64,000 bases of DNA from PALSA-1353 sp036267155. Its GTDB lineage: Bacteria > Planctomycetota > Phycisphaerae > Tepidisphaerales > Tepidisphaeraceae. The notes beneath the pieces were generated by a model. The model worked only from the letters and a program-made list of their open reading frames with translations. It ran no database searches and was not told where the DNA came from. Location: assembly GCA_036267155.1 (NCBI GenBank), contig DATAWP010000054.1:62001-126000 (forward strand), in the 5' to 3' direction. Each line of letters begins with the position of its first letter. Position 1 is the first letter of the stretch. The position numbers and the translations under genes were made by a program. Shown here in pieces: positions 51,037 to 62,294 of this stretch.

Positions 51037-52539
51037 GTGCTTGCCACGGTCCATTCCTACGTCCTGATCGGCATCGACGCAATCCTCTGCGAAGTCGAAG
51101 TGGACGTGAGCCAGAGAGGACTGGGCAAAACCACCATCGTCGGCTTGGCGCAAACCGCCGTCAAAGAATCAATCGAGCGCGTGCGGCGGGCGATGATTAA
51201 CGGCGGATTTCCGTTCCCGGGACACAACCTGCTCATCAATCTCGCGCCGGCGGACGTGAAGAAGGAAGGGCCGAGCCTGGATCTACCCATCGCGGTGGGT
51301 TTGCTTCGGGCCAGCGGGTCGATCGAAACGGATGTTCACAAGAATTTTCTCGTCGCCGGCGAACTGGCCCTCGACGGCCGGTTGCGGAGGATCAAGGGGG
51401 CGCTATCGCTGGCGCTGTTGGCCAAGCAGCGGAAGATGCGCGGCGTGCTTTTGCCGGCCGAGAACGTGCGCGAAGCCGCCGTCGTCGAGGGCATCGAGGT
51501 TTATCCGATTACTCATCTTGCGCAGGCGGTCTCGTTTCTGAACGAGCGGTTGCCGCTGGAGCCGTATGAATTGGATGGCGAGTCATATACGGCATCCGCG
51601 CAATCGGCGGAATTGGATTTCGCCGACGTGCGCGGTCAGGAATCGGTGAAGCGCGCGATCACCGTGGCGGCGGCGGGTGGACACAACCTATTGATGATCG
51701 GCCCGCCCGGCACGGGCAAGACGATGCTGGCGCAGCGGATGGCCGGCGTGTTGCCGCCGCTGAGCCGAAGCGAATCGCTGGAAACGACCCGGATTTATTC
51801 GTCGCTGGGTTTGTTGCCTGATGGCGTGGCGCTGATGGACCAGCGTCCGGTTCGAATGCCGCATCATTCGGCAACGGCCCAGGCACTGGTTGGCGGCGGA
51901 ACCATTCCGCGGCCGGGCGAGGTTTCGCTGGCACACCACGGAATTCTGTTTCTCGACGAGTTGCCGGAGTTCAGCAGGTATGTGCTGGAAACCCTTCGCC
52001 AGCCGTTGGAAAGCGGAGAAGTGACAGTGGCCCGCGTTCACGGGTCGATGCGTTTTCCGGCGCGATTCATGCTCGTGGCGGCCATGAATCCGACCGCTCA
52101 CGGATTCGCATCGGAAAATCCGCGGGCGCGGGATCGTTATCTCGACAAGCTCAGCGGCCCGCTGCTGGACCGCATCGATATTCACGTTGAAGTGCCCGCG
52201 GTGCCTTACCCGGAACTGACCGGCAAAAACCGCGGCACCCCCAGCGCCGATATTCGCCAGCGCGTTCTGGCGGCGCGCAAAATTCAGCACGAGCGATTCT
52301 CCGACGCAACGATGAACGCCCACATGAGTTCGAAGCAACTCAAATCGCACTGCGATTTGAACGACAATTGTCTGCTGCTCATGCGGCAAGCGATGAACGA
52401 GCTCGGGCTGAGCGCCCGGGCATACGACAAGGTACGCCGGGTTGCGCGGACGATCGCCGACCTCGAACAGGCGGCGGATATTCAGGAACATCACCTGGCC
52501 GAGGCGATCCAGTATCGTTTGCTGGATCGGCGATACTAA
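51037..52539 (+). CDS. comM: Mg-chelatase-like AAA+ ATPase, ComM/YifB family
   Basis: 500 residues, GTG start at 51037. N-terminal Lon-like domain (LATVHSYVLIGIDAILCEVEVDVS), then AAA+ Mg-chelatase domain with Walker A IGPPGTGKTMLAQRM, Walker B GILFLDELPEF, a sensor region MRFPARFMLVAAMNPTAHG, and the C-terminal helical module ELGLSARAYDKVRRVARTIADLE. ComM is a branch-migration helicase for natural transformation and recombination. The long zinc-finger insertion seen in some YifB members (C-x-C) is missing here. It follows the TA pair by 40 bases but is probably independent. Confidence 0.9.
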   Translation: MLATVHSYVLIGIDAILCEVEVDVSQRGLGKTTIVGLAQTAVKESIERVRRAMINGGFPFPGHNLLINLAPADVKKEGPSLDLPIAVGLLRASGSIETDVHKNFLVAGELALDGRLRRIKGALSLALLAKQRKMRGVLLPAENVREAAVVEGIEVYPITHLAQAVSFLNERLPLEPYELDGESYTASAQSAELDFADVRGQESVKRAITVAAAGGHNLLMIGPPGTGKTMLAQRMAGVLPPLSRSESLETTRIYSSLGLLPDGVALMDQRPVRMPHHSATAQALVGGGTIPRPGEVSLAHHGILFLDELPEFSRYVLETLRQPLESGEVTVARVHGSMRFPARFMLVAAMNPTAHGFASENPRARDRYLDKLSGPLLDRIDIHVEVPAVPYPELTGKNRGTPSADIRQRVLAARKIQHERFSDATMNAHMSSKQLKSHCDLNDNCLLLMRQAMNELGLSARAYDKVRRVARTIADLEQAADIQEHHLAEAIQYRLLDRRY

Positions 52540-52555
52540 CCAAACAAATGCGAAA

Positions 52556-52643
52556 TTTGCCACAGATGAAAATCAAATGCACACAGACAAATCAAAAGAG
52601 AATTGTCTTCATCTGTGTGCATCTGATTTATATCTGTGGCAAA
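52556..52643. repeat. Long hairpin element (TTTGCCACAGAT arms)
   Basis: TTTGCCACAGAT (52556-52567) is exactly complementary to ATCTGTGGCAAA (52632-52643). Inside, AAATCA (52570-52575) pairs with TGATTT (52624-52629), ATGCACACAGA (52577-52587) with TCTGTGTGCAT (52612-52622), and GACAA with TTGTC near the loop. It begins 17 bases after the comM stop and overlaps the start region of the beta-helix protein gene. Confidence 0.88.
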
Positions 52644-54458
52644 AATGCATTTTGCTTCGTTTTGGCGATGGTCGTCGCCGGTTCAGTGGCGAGTGCGGCT
52701 GTTTATCATGTCAATCCGACGGGCGATGATTCCGCCGTAGGCGATGTCGATCATCCCTGGCAGACGATTTCTCGAGCGGCGAACTGGGCGCAGGCGGGCG
52801 ATACCGTGCTGATTGCGCCGGGAATTTACCGGGAATGGGTAGCGCTCGCGCATTCGGGGGAACCGAACAAGCCGATCACGTTTGCAGCGGAAAAAGCTGG
52901 AACGGTGGTCATCACCGGAGCCGATCCGCTGGGAACCTGGGTGCCCGTGCCGGACCATCCGGGCCAATACATCACGGATTGGCCGCACGATTTCATCGTC
53001 GATCACAATCCGGACGGCTCGCCGGTACGGGACCACGGGGCGCCGGCGCCGGTGGGATGTGCCGAGCAGATTCTTTGGCAGTCGCATCCGCTTCGGCAAG
53101 TGATGAAATCGGACGATCTTTCGCCGGGAAGTTTTTTTGTCGATTGGCAATACCATACGCTGACGGTGTGGCTGCCCGGCGGGACCGACCCGCGCAGCGG
53201 GGGTGTTGAAGGATGTGTGCGGTCATATCTTTTTTCGCCGCTGGAGAAGGACGACCTTTTTGTCAATTCGCGATACATCACCCTCCGCGGTCTGATCCTG
53301 CAAGATGCGGCGAATTTCGCCCAGCGCGGCGGCGTGATCCTCGGCACGGGATGGCAGGCCATCAATTGCACCGTCGAGAACAACAACGCCGGGGGATTGA
53401 GCCTCAACGGCGACGATATTCTGGTCGATCACTGCATAGCCCAATACAACGGTTTCTGCGGCATCAGCGGGTCGGGAAACAATAACACCCTCCAAGACTG
53501 CATCGTCCGCGGCAACAACCGCAAGGGATTTTTGCCCGACTGGGAAGGCGGCGGCGGGAAATTCCTGAAAACGAATCATCTCCGCATCATCCGCCATGTC
53601 AGTTGCGACAACACCGGGCCGGGCCTTTGGCTCGATACCGACAACATCAATTATTCCATCACCGATTCCGTGTTCTACGGGAATCACGGTTTGAACGACG
53701 ACCGCCAGGGGTGCGGAATCTATCTGGAGATCGATCCCGGCCCCGGCGTCGTATCCAACAACATTTGCTACAGCAACACCGGTGGCGGAATCACGCTGGC
53801 CGAAAGTTCGCGGATCACGGTTGAGGGCAACACACTGGTGGACAACGGATACGGCATCGAGCTGCGGAACATGCCGGACCGCGACAACTATCATCTGCGG
53901 CAGATCACGATCGAGCACAACCGATTCAAGGAATGGCGAAAAGCGGCCATTGGTACGGGACTGGGACATTGGACGAATACATCGGCCAAGGATTGGGGGC
54001 TGAACATCGATCAGAATTTTTACGATCCGCCGCATGACCTGCCGTTTGCCAAGTGGGCGGATGCCCCGATCGCGGATTTGCCGGCGATGCGATCCGTTTT
54101 GGGCCTGGAATCAGGTGGATCGATTCAGTCGATTCTGTTCGAGTACTCGCTGGAGAATGTAAAAACCATTTCCGATTCCGACCGCCCCACCATCGCCAGG
54201 GCGATGAAAGACGCGGCGGTCGGAACGATCGTGACCATCCCCGCCAGTTGCCGCTCGCAGATCAGTGAGGGGAAGACTTGCGCAATCTTCGACCAGGACA
54301 ATCATTGCATGATGATCTCGGTGCCGGATGAGTGGCACACGCGCCTGGAAACGGCCGTGAGCAACTGGCCCAGCGCGGCGCCGGTCCTTTTGGAGGTGCG
54401 GATCGATCAGATCGCACCCGACGGGGACATTCGCGGAACCCTGATGGCCGTGGGATAA
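52566..54458 (+). CDS. Secreted right-handed parallel beta-helix protein
   Basis: 630 residues if started at the ATG at 52566, which lies inside the long hairpin; ATG 52548 or an internal start before the hydrophobic stretch (NAFCFVLAMVVAGSVASA) are alternatives. After the signal comes AAVYHVNPTGDDSAVGDVD, then PWQTISRAANWAQAGDTVLIAPGIY, the DUF1565-type opening. Next is the NosD-like repeat series (NNNAGGLSLNGDDILVDHC, GNNNTLQDCIVRGNNRKG, SNNICYSNTGGGITLAESS), about 15 stacked turns. Likely carbohydrate-active or adhesive; a catalytic site was not identified. The tail (residues ~510-630) is beta-rich of unknown type. Confidence 0.8.
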   Translation: MKIKCTQTNQKRIVFICVHLIYICGKNAFCFVLAMVVAGSVASAAVYHVNPTGDDSAVGDVDHPWQTISRAANWAQAGDTVLIAPGIYREWVALAHSGEPNKPITFAAEKAGTVVITGADPLGTWVPVPDHPGQYITDWPHDFIVDHNPDGSPVRDHGAPAPVGCAEQILWQSHPLRQVMKSDDLSPGSFFVDWQYHTLTVWLPGGTDPRSGGVEGCVRSYLFSPLEKDDLFVNSRYITLRGLILQDAANFAQRGGVILGTGWQAINCTVENNNAGGLSLNGDDILVDHCIAQYNGFCGISGSGNNNTLQDCIVRGNNRKGFLPDWEGGGGKFLKTNHLRIIRHVSCDNTGPGLWLDTDNINYSITDSVFYGNHGLNDDRQGCGIYLEIDPGPGVVSNNICYSNTGGGITLAESSRITVEGNTLVDNGYGIELRNMPDRDNYHLRQITIEHNRFKEWRKAAIGTGLGHWTNTSAKDWGLNIDQNFYDPPHDLPFAKWADAPIADLPAMRSVLGLESGGSIQSILFEYSLENVKTISDSDRPTIARAMKDAAVGTIVTIPASCRSQISEGKTCAIFDQDNHCMMISVPDEWHTRLETAVSNWPSAAPVLLEVRIDQIAPDGDIRGTLMAVG

Positions 54459-54468
54459 GGTGGCCCGC

Positions 54469-55092
54469 ATGAGCACATCGTACAACCGCGTTGCCGGCCA
54501 GAGCGTCGAACGCCTGGCGGCCCTGAGCGATGGGATCTTCGGCGTCGCCATGACGCTACTTCTGCTCGAACTTCACGTGCCGGACAAAAAATCCATCTCA
54601 AGCGAAAGCGACCTGTGGCGAGCGCTGCTGGCAATGTCTCCCCAACTGCTCGTCTACCTGATGAGTTTCGTCACCCTCGGCATATTCTGGGTTGGCCAAC
54701 AGACCCAGCTCAACCATCTCTCCCGTTCCGAGCGGCACCTTACGTGGCTGCATCTGGCATTCCTATTTGGCGTCACGCTGCTGCCGTTTTCGACCCGGCT
54801 TCTTGCGGACTTCATTGTGTTTCGCGCCGCGCTGCTGACTTATTGGCTCAACATCCTGCTGCTCGGCGCGATGCTGTATTTCACCTGGGGCCGCGCCACC
54901 CGGGCACATCTGGTGAAAGACGAGATGTCGCCCGAGGTTCAGACCGCGATTTGCCGGCGCATCCAGATCGCCCAGGCACTGTACGCATTCGGTGCGCTGC
55001 TCTGCATCGTCAGCACCTACGTCAGCATCGGATTCATCGTGCTGGTGCAGCTCAACTACGCAGTCGCCCCTCGATTTTGGGGACGCAAATGA
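54469..55092 (+). CDS. TMEM175-family (DUF1211) potassium channel protein
   Basis: 207 residues from ATG 54469, with AAGGTGG just before it. The signature R-x-x-x-[FL]-S-D-G appears as RLAALSDGIFGVAMTLLLLE. Six membrane helices are expected: first LLLLELHVPD, then LLVYLMSFVTLGIFWVGQQ, TWLHLAFLFGVTLLPFSTRLLA, YWLNILLLGAMLYFTW, and the closing pair (QIAQALYAFGALLCIVSTYV, GFIVLVQLNYAV). Bacterial members form leaky K+ channels. It is a second potassium-channel type near the 48.4-kb gene but has no obvious operon link to it. Confidence 0.88.
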   Translation: MSTSYNRVAGQSVERLAALSDGIFGVAMTLLLLELHVPDKKSISSESDLWRALLAMSPQLLVYLMSFVTLGIFWVGQQTQLNHLSRSERHLTWLHLAFLFGVTLLPFSTRLLADFIVFRAALLTYWLNILLLGAMLYFTWGRATRAHLVKDEMSPEVQTAICRRIQIAQALYAFGALLCIVSTYVSIGFIVLVQLNYAVAPRFWGRK

Positions 55093-55185
55093 TGCGGCCG
55101 GCGCCCATTTTTTCTTGCGAAAGATGCTACGAATGAAGACAATCCCCTGGTCCTACGGTCTAACAGATCTGGGAGGGCGCATTTC

Positions 55186-56487
55186 ATGTCGGACGGCACA
55201 TTTAAAGTCACCTGCGCCCATTGCCAGCGCAGCTATACCTGGAAAAAGGAACTGGCGGGCAAACGAGGCAAATGCAAATGCGGCCAGGTGTTGGTGATGC
55301 CGCCGGCTCCGCCGCGGGCGGAATCGCCGGACGATCTGTTCGCACTGGCCGAATTGGCGTCCGACGCGAAAAGTGCCGCCGTTGATCGGCCGGCGATCGC
55401 GATCCCCGTCGCCGCCGTTGCCGAGAACGGCGGAGCCATTCCCGTCCCGATGGCGCGGAGTTTTGACTATCACCGCCCGTATAGCAATGAAGACACCAGC
55501 GGCGGCGTCGCGGACCGCCTCACGGATTCCATTCGGGATATCTATGTGCCGATGGTCATGTTCGCCGCCGGAGTTGCGGCGGCATTGATCTGGGTATTTA
55601 CCCAGACAAAAGCAGGAACACCCGCGCCTGTCCTGGCGGCTTTTCTGACTTGGATGCTCAGGCTTGTCGATGATGCGATACCGATCGCTTTGGCGCTTTG
55701 GGCTGCGACGAGATTTGGCGTCGGTTTCGGTTCTCTGGGTTCGACGCTTCTGAAATTCGGGGCGATTGCCACCTTGATCGTTTCCGCCGAGCTGTGGCTC
55801 CCAAACGTACTGAAAGCAACCGGCGCCATGTCCGACTCCGGCCAAGCGCCGTGGTTTTACATCGTACTACTCAGCTACTGCCTCGCAACGACGTTCATGG
55901 CCATTGCCTGTTTGTATCTATTCAGGATGGACATCAATGACGTAGCGATGTTTGCAATCACGTACCTGGTAATCGGAGTCATTTTTGACCTGGCCGTGGC
56001 ATTGGCAGTGGTGGTGGTAGCTGGGATGGTTCATGCAAAGACAATCGGCGCGGCGCCGGCCTCCGCGCCGCTGGCGGCAGTAGCCATCGTGACCGCAGGC
56101 TCGCCGGCGGCTACAAGTGCCGCGCCGGCCGCGATGGTCTCAACCTTTTTCGACCAGGTGATTCTTCGCCGCATTCATCAGCAATTGCCGGTGCAACAGG
56201 TATTTGAGGGGAATCAGTGGAAGCAATCGTTCCGCTACATGGCGGCGGACAAGCTGACCGGCGGGCTGATCGATCGACTGTATGCCGCCGGTGCGGTGAA
56301 GGTGTACATCGACACGAACGGGGGTTTGCATCCGCTGGCGTACGCGGAGCTTCCGCTGGACAACAACAAACGGGTCGCGTGCGCCGATGTGGCTAGCGCA
56401 TATCGCCGCGACAACGGCCTGAGGCCGGAATCAGCGGCGGCCGCTAATCTCACGAGACAGTTTCTGATCATCCCATTAAAAAAATAA
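55186..56487 (+). CDS. Zinc-ribbon membrane protein of unknown function
   Basis: 433 residues. N-terminal zinc ribbon CAHCQRSYTWKKELAGKRGKCKCGQ with Cys pairs at 10/13 and 29/31 (the last as C-K-C), followed by an Ala/Pro linker. Four to five membrane segments lie from about 125 to 285 (IYVPMVMFAAGVAAALIWVF, ALALWAATRFGVGFGSLG, FYIVLLSYCLATTFMAIACLYL, VIGVIFDLAVALAVVVVAGMV). The C-terminal soluble domain (FFDQVILRRIHQQLPVQQVFEG, GLIDRLYAAGAVKVYIDTN) is repetitive alpha/beta. This arrangement (zinc ribbon, membrane, soluble domain) is often seen in planctomycetes. Function is unknown. Confidence 0.7.
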   Translation: MSDGTFKVTCAHCQRSYTWKKELAGKRGKCKCGQVLVMPPAPPRAESPDDLFALAELASDAKSAAVDRPAIAIPVAAVAENGGAIPVPMARSFDYHRPYSNEDTSGGVADRLTDSIRDIYVPMVMFAAGVAAALIWVFTQTKAGTPAPVLAAFLTWMLRLVDDAIPIALALWAATRFGVGFGSLGSTLLKFGAIATLIVSAELWLPNVLKATGAMSDSGQAPWFYIVLLSYCLATTFMAIACLYLFRMDINDVAMFAITYLVIGVIFDLAVALAVVVVAGMVHAKTIGAAPASAPLAAVAIVTAGSPAATSAAPAAMVSTFFDQVILRRIHQQLPVQQVFEGNQWKQSFRYMAADKLTGGLIDRLYAAGAVKVYIDTNGGLHPLAYAELPLDNNKRVACADVASAYRRDNGLRPESAAAANLTRQFLIIPLKK

Positions 56488-56514
56488 CGCCCGCGCCCGA
56501 CCTGACCGCCGAGT

Positions 56515-56823
56515 TCATTTCCGTAACTTCCGGCCCACGCGTCGCTCGACGGAATCGACTTTGCTTTCCAGGGCGCCCTTGCGGCCCTTACGCCAATCCA
56601 TCTTGAGCGTGCAGGAAATGCGATTACAGTCCCCGGCCAGTTCTTCGTAACACTTTTGGATCACGGACATCACCTCGGGCCATTCGCCTTCGATGCAGGT
56701 GCCGAGGGGACCGAGCTTGTACGGCAGACCGCTGCTGTCAACGACGTCGAGACAACGAGCAACGTACGCGCCGACGCTTTCGCCTTTGTCCATCGGCCAG
56801 ATGCTGAATTCGGCTAAGAGCAT
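56515..56823 (-). CDS. MTH1187/YqgV-type thiamine-binding-like protein
   Basis: 102 residues from the ATG at 56823 (MLLAEFSIWPMDKGES); the longer reading to 56850 has no support. The PF01910 signature is evident: A-E-F-S-I-x-P, VGAYVARCLDVVDSSGLPYKLGPLGTCIEG, and the acid/Cys pattern EVMSVIQKCYEELAGDC. The C-terminus is basic (RKGRKGALESKVDSVERRVG). Family members bind thiamine or thiamine-like ligands. Terminal neighbours are convergent; no terminator was noticed in the 27-base gap to the zinc-ribbon gene. Confidence 0.85.
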   Translation of the reverse strand: MLLAEFSIWPMDKGESVGAYVARCLDVVDSSGLPYKLGPLGTCIEGEWPEVMSVIQKCYEELAGDCNRISCTLKMDWRKGRKGALESKVDSVERRVGRKLRK

Positions 56824-56955
56824 GGTTTCCTCGTGTTGTAAAGCATCCAAAATACCGTCACGGACGGAATAAATCGCCGGAACCGCAACCGCCGCTTACA
56901 AAGACGCGTTCTTGGAGGTGGTTTGGACATTCCAACGAATCGAAAGGGCGTTATC

Positions 56956-57696
56956 ATGGCCGGCATGTTACAGACCTTTCTGGCGTGTTTGATCGCGATG
57001 ACGCTGCCGGCTACGGCGCTGGCCGATGTGCCGACCACGCAGCCGGCGTTGAAAGTGGCCGTGACCCCATTCGATGTCATTGGCAATTCGGGACAGGAAT
57101 GGATGGGACGGGCCTTGCAGGAAGGATTGGCCACCGGGCTACAGAAAACCGCCGGTATTTCGGCGGTGATCGTGCCGGGGCTTGCTCCGGCCAATGCGGC
57201 TGCCGCAATCGACGCCACGAAATCACTGGGCGCGGATGCGGTGATTTTCGGGAGCATTCAAGTTCTGGACGATCAGATCCGCATCGGCGGACGAATCGTT
57301 TCCATGAAAACCGGGCAGACGATCGGCCAACTGCAATGCGACGGGACCGTACGCGGATTGTTTGATGTCGAAGACATCCTGAGCGACCGGGCCGGGCGGG
57401 TGCTGAAGGCGGCGACTCGCGTTGCCGTTTCGCGCACGGCGGCTCCGGTAAGCTTCGAAATCGTCGGCCCCTCGGTTGCGACGCGGGGGCCACAGTATTT
57501 CGATGGCGATATATCGGCGGCGATCGCCCATCCCGAGCGGTTCCGCGACGACTACGACCGATACTACTACCACTCCGCCGACACGGCCGGCTGGGGAACG
57601 ATGTGCGGCGCGCCATTTTCATGCGGCGTTCCGTTCGTGTGCGGGTCGGGCAATCCAGTCTTGTTTCCGGTGGCCACGCCGGTTAGCGGGTGGTGA
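56956..57696 (+). CDS. FlgO/TolB-N-like secreted protein
   Basis: 246 residues from ATG 56956 (MAGMLQTF) or 56965. Signal sequence (FLACLIAMTLPATALA) precedes a mature domain similar to the FlgO/TolB amino-terminal fold: LKVAVTPFDVIGNSGQEWMG, GLQKTAGISAVIVPGL, AAAIDATKSLGADAVIFGSIQ, QIRIGGRIVSMKTGQTIGQLQ. The C-terminal region has Tyr/Gly/Cys-rich sequence (DYDRYYYHSADTAGWGTMCG, FVCGSGNP), perhaps disulfide-linked. It probably lies in the periplasm. It is followed by the hairpin at 57727-57796; no operon partner is clear. Confidence 0.7.
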   Translation: MAGMLQTFLACLIAMTLPATALADVPTTQPALKVAVTPFDVIGNSGQEWMGRALQEGLATGLQKTAGISAVIVPGLAPANAAAAIDATKSLGADAVIFGSIQVLDDQIRIGGRIVSMKTGQTIGQLQCDGTVRGLFDVEDILSDRAGRVLKAATRVAVSRTAAPVSFEIVGPSVATRGPQYFDGDISAAIAHPERFRDDYDRYYYHSADTAGWGTMCGAPFSCGVPFVCGSGNPVLFPVATPVSGW

Positions 57697-57726
57697 AAGG
57701 CGAAACACAATCCCGACGCAAAGAAA

Positions 57727-57796
57727 ACCGCGGAGTCACCTCCAAAATCGCCTGCTTTTTCCGCATCTTTCTGTGCATCCTCTGCTCCTCCGCGGT
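57727..57796. repeat. Hairpin element (ACCGCGGAG arms)
   Basis: ACCGCGGAG (57727-57735) pairs exactly with CTCCGCGGT (57788-57796), enclosing 52 bases that include pyrimidine-rich sequence. Similar words (CGCAAAGAAAACCGCGGAG and TCCTCTGCTCCTCCGCGG) flank the stem. No T-run follows. It lies between the FlgO-like gene and the 57855 gene. Confidence 0.7.
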
Positions 57797-57854
57797 CCCA
57801 TCCATTTTTCTCGAATGGCGAACGTGGTCAGTTTGAGTAAAGTATGATATTCAC

Positions 57855-58269
57855 GTGAGCCCCACCGCCAGGAAATTTCTTCTTCCGTTTTTTGTGGTCG
57901 ATGCGATTTTCATTGCCGCGATCATGTATTGGGTATTCGCACGTCCCCACGGACAAGCTTCCTCAACACCCGGAAAACCCGATATCCAGGTCGTTCTCCG
58001 ATCGCTGGAGCCCAAGCTGACTGAAATCGATCTGCTGAACAAAGGCGATGCCCCCGGCTCGCTGGATTTGGCCGTGGACGTTTCCTGGCAGGACAGCGAT
58101 TTGGATCGCACGCAGGGCCTGGCCGGCTTCGACGAAATCGACACCGGCCGGATGAGCGTTCGTTTCCATCCCCACGCATGGCCTTCCGGTTTTCAATTAT
58201 CCCCGGCGGAAAATCGTGCCATCGGCTGGGTGCAATTGAAAGACCAGTCTCCGCTTCATGCCGAAATCG

Positions 58270-58298
<29 letters not shown>
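57855..58298 (+). CDS. Hypothetical membrane-anchored protein, 147 aa
   Basis: Start GTG at 57855. One N-terminal membrane segment (FLLPFFVVDAIFIAAIMYWVF) and a periplasmic soluble domain of about 110 residues: KPDIQVVLRSLEPKLTEIDLL, LNKGDAPGSLDLAVDVSWQ and FHPHAWPSGFQLSPAEN. No family was recognised. The 3' 29 bases overlap the end of the convergent GH63 gene (58270-58298), which is unusual. A TATGAT box lies just before it (57843-57848) without a good -35. Confidence 0.6.
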
Positions 58299-60998
<2,700 letters not shown>

Positions 60999-61002
<4 letters not shown>

Positions 61003-62111
61003 CGAAGGCTCACCACGTTCTTGATCCCCCCGGCCTTTCCGCTCAGCAGATCAACTGCCTGTTCGATCTTGAATCGCCCGGTGATGAGCCGATTGACCGC
61101 ATTGGGCCACCGCTTGCGGAATTCAGCTAGATCGCGGATGGCATCCTGAAACGCCTGCTTTCCCGCGTTGACCGTACCGTAAATCACCTGGTTCTTCAGC
61201 ACGAAATCGCGCATCAGATCGTCCGTATCGACCTCGATCGGCCCCTTGCGGCCCGGTACGCCTGTGAAAATAAAAACCCCGTTGACGCCCAGCTTGCGCA
61301 TCACGTCGAATGCCAGCGAGGAAGCGCCGACCGCTTCGTAAACCAGATCGATTGAGCCGATCGCGTTGCCGATATCGTCCACGCTGACCGACTCCGCCGG
61401 AAGGAACGTCGCGCCCATGGCCTTGCAGATATCGGCCTGAAGGCTGGGAACAGGGTTCCGGGAATAAACCCACGTTTTGAATCCCTGAAGAGCGAGCGTC
61501 ATCGCCCCCAGCAATCCGACCGGGCCCGCCCCCAGCACCAGGGCCTGATGACAATAGTTTGCCGCACTCCCAGGCTGCACGGGGCACGCCCACGGCAACC
61601 GCGACTGCACCTGCCAAACTTGTTCCACCGCTTTTTCGGCAATCGTCAACGGCTCGACCAGAACGGCGATATCCCGCAGATTGCCGGGAACGAGATTCAT
61701 GTATTTTTCGTCATCGACGACGAACTCCGTCATGAATCCGTGGCGGCCTTTGATGCCGCGTTCGGTGAAATCCCCGGTGTAACAAAAATCCTGCCGTCCC
61801 GCCCGGCACGCCACACAATCCGGATGATCGCACGGCCGCCGAACCATCGTCACCACCAGATCCCCCTTCTTCAGCGTCTTGACGCCCGACCCGGTTTCGA
61901 TGACCTCACCCAGCGATTCATGCCCGATGACCAGATATTCCGAACCCGCCGGCGGTGTGCCGTATTGGAACGAAACGATTTCCTTGTCCGTCCCGCAAAC
62001 GCCAACATCGATCATCCGGAGTTTCACCTCCGTTGGAGCGGATATCGCCGGCTCGGGATGATCGATCACTTTGACTTGTTTACTGGACGGGAATACGGCC
62101 ATCGCCTTCAT
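60999..62111 (-). CDS. Zinc-dependent glucose 1-dehydrogenase-like enzyme
   Basis: 370 residues, MDR superfamily. Zinc and proton relay site: GVCGTDKEIV (Cys, Thr, Asp), GHESLGEVIE (His/Glu), then the four-Cys structural zinc sites RRPCDHPDCVACRAGRQDFC. The family-specific ERGIKGRHGFMTEFVVDDEKYMNLVPG and GAGPVGLLGAMTLALQGFKTWVYSR (NAD(P) site) point to archaeal-type glucose 1-dehydrogenase. It oxidises glucose to gluconolactone. It is the first gene of an operon with the GH63 glucosidase and overlaps it by four bases, so glucose released there may be the substrate. Confidence 0.88.
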
Positions 62112-62176
62112 CGGAAACTCCTTCCTGCGATTGCACTATACCGAGATTGATCGGCAACCACAGCCCCGCAAAACCG

Positions 62177-62277
62177 TTGAACCGCAGAGACGCCGACCAC
62201 GCAGAGAAAGACAAGAGGAAATTATCTTCTGAATTTTCTGCGCTCTTCTGCGCTTCCTCTGCGTCTGGGCGGTTCAA
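62177..62277. repeat. Long hairpin element (TTGAACCGC arms, GCAGAG words)
   Basis: TTGAACCGC (62177-62185) pairs with GCGGTTCAA (62269-62277) and, inside, AGACGC (62188-62193) with GCGTCT (62261-62266). The DNA between uses repeated words such as CGCAGAG and CTCTGCG on both sides. It lies in the 183-base gap between the dehydrogenase start and trpD stop, minus-strand genes on both sides. No T-run. Confidence 0.85.
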
Positions 62278-62294
62278 ATTCTGTTTTCGTCGCT

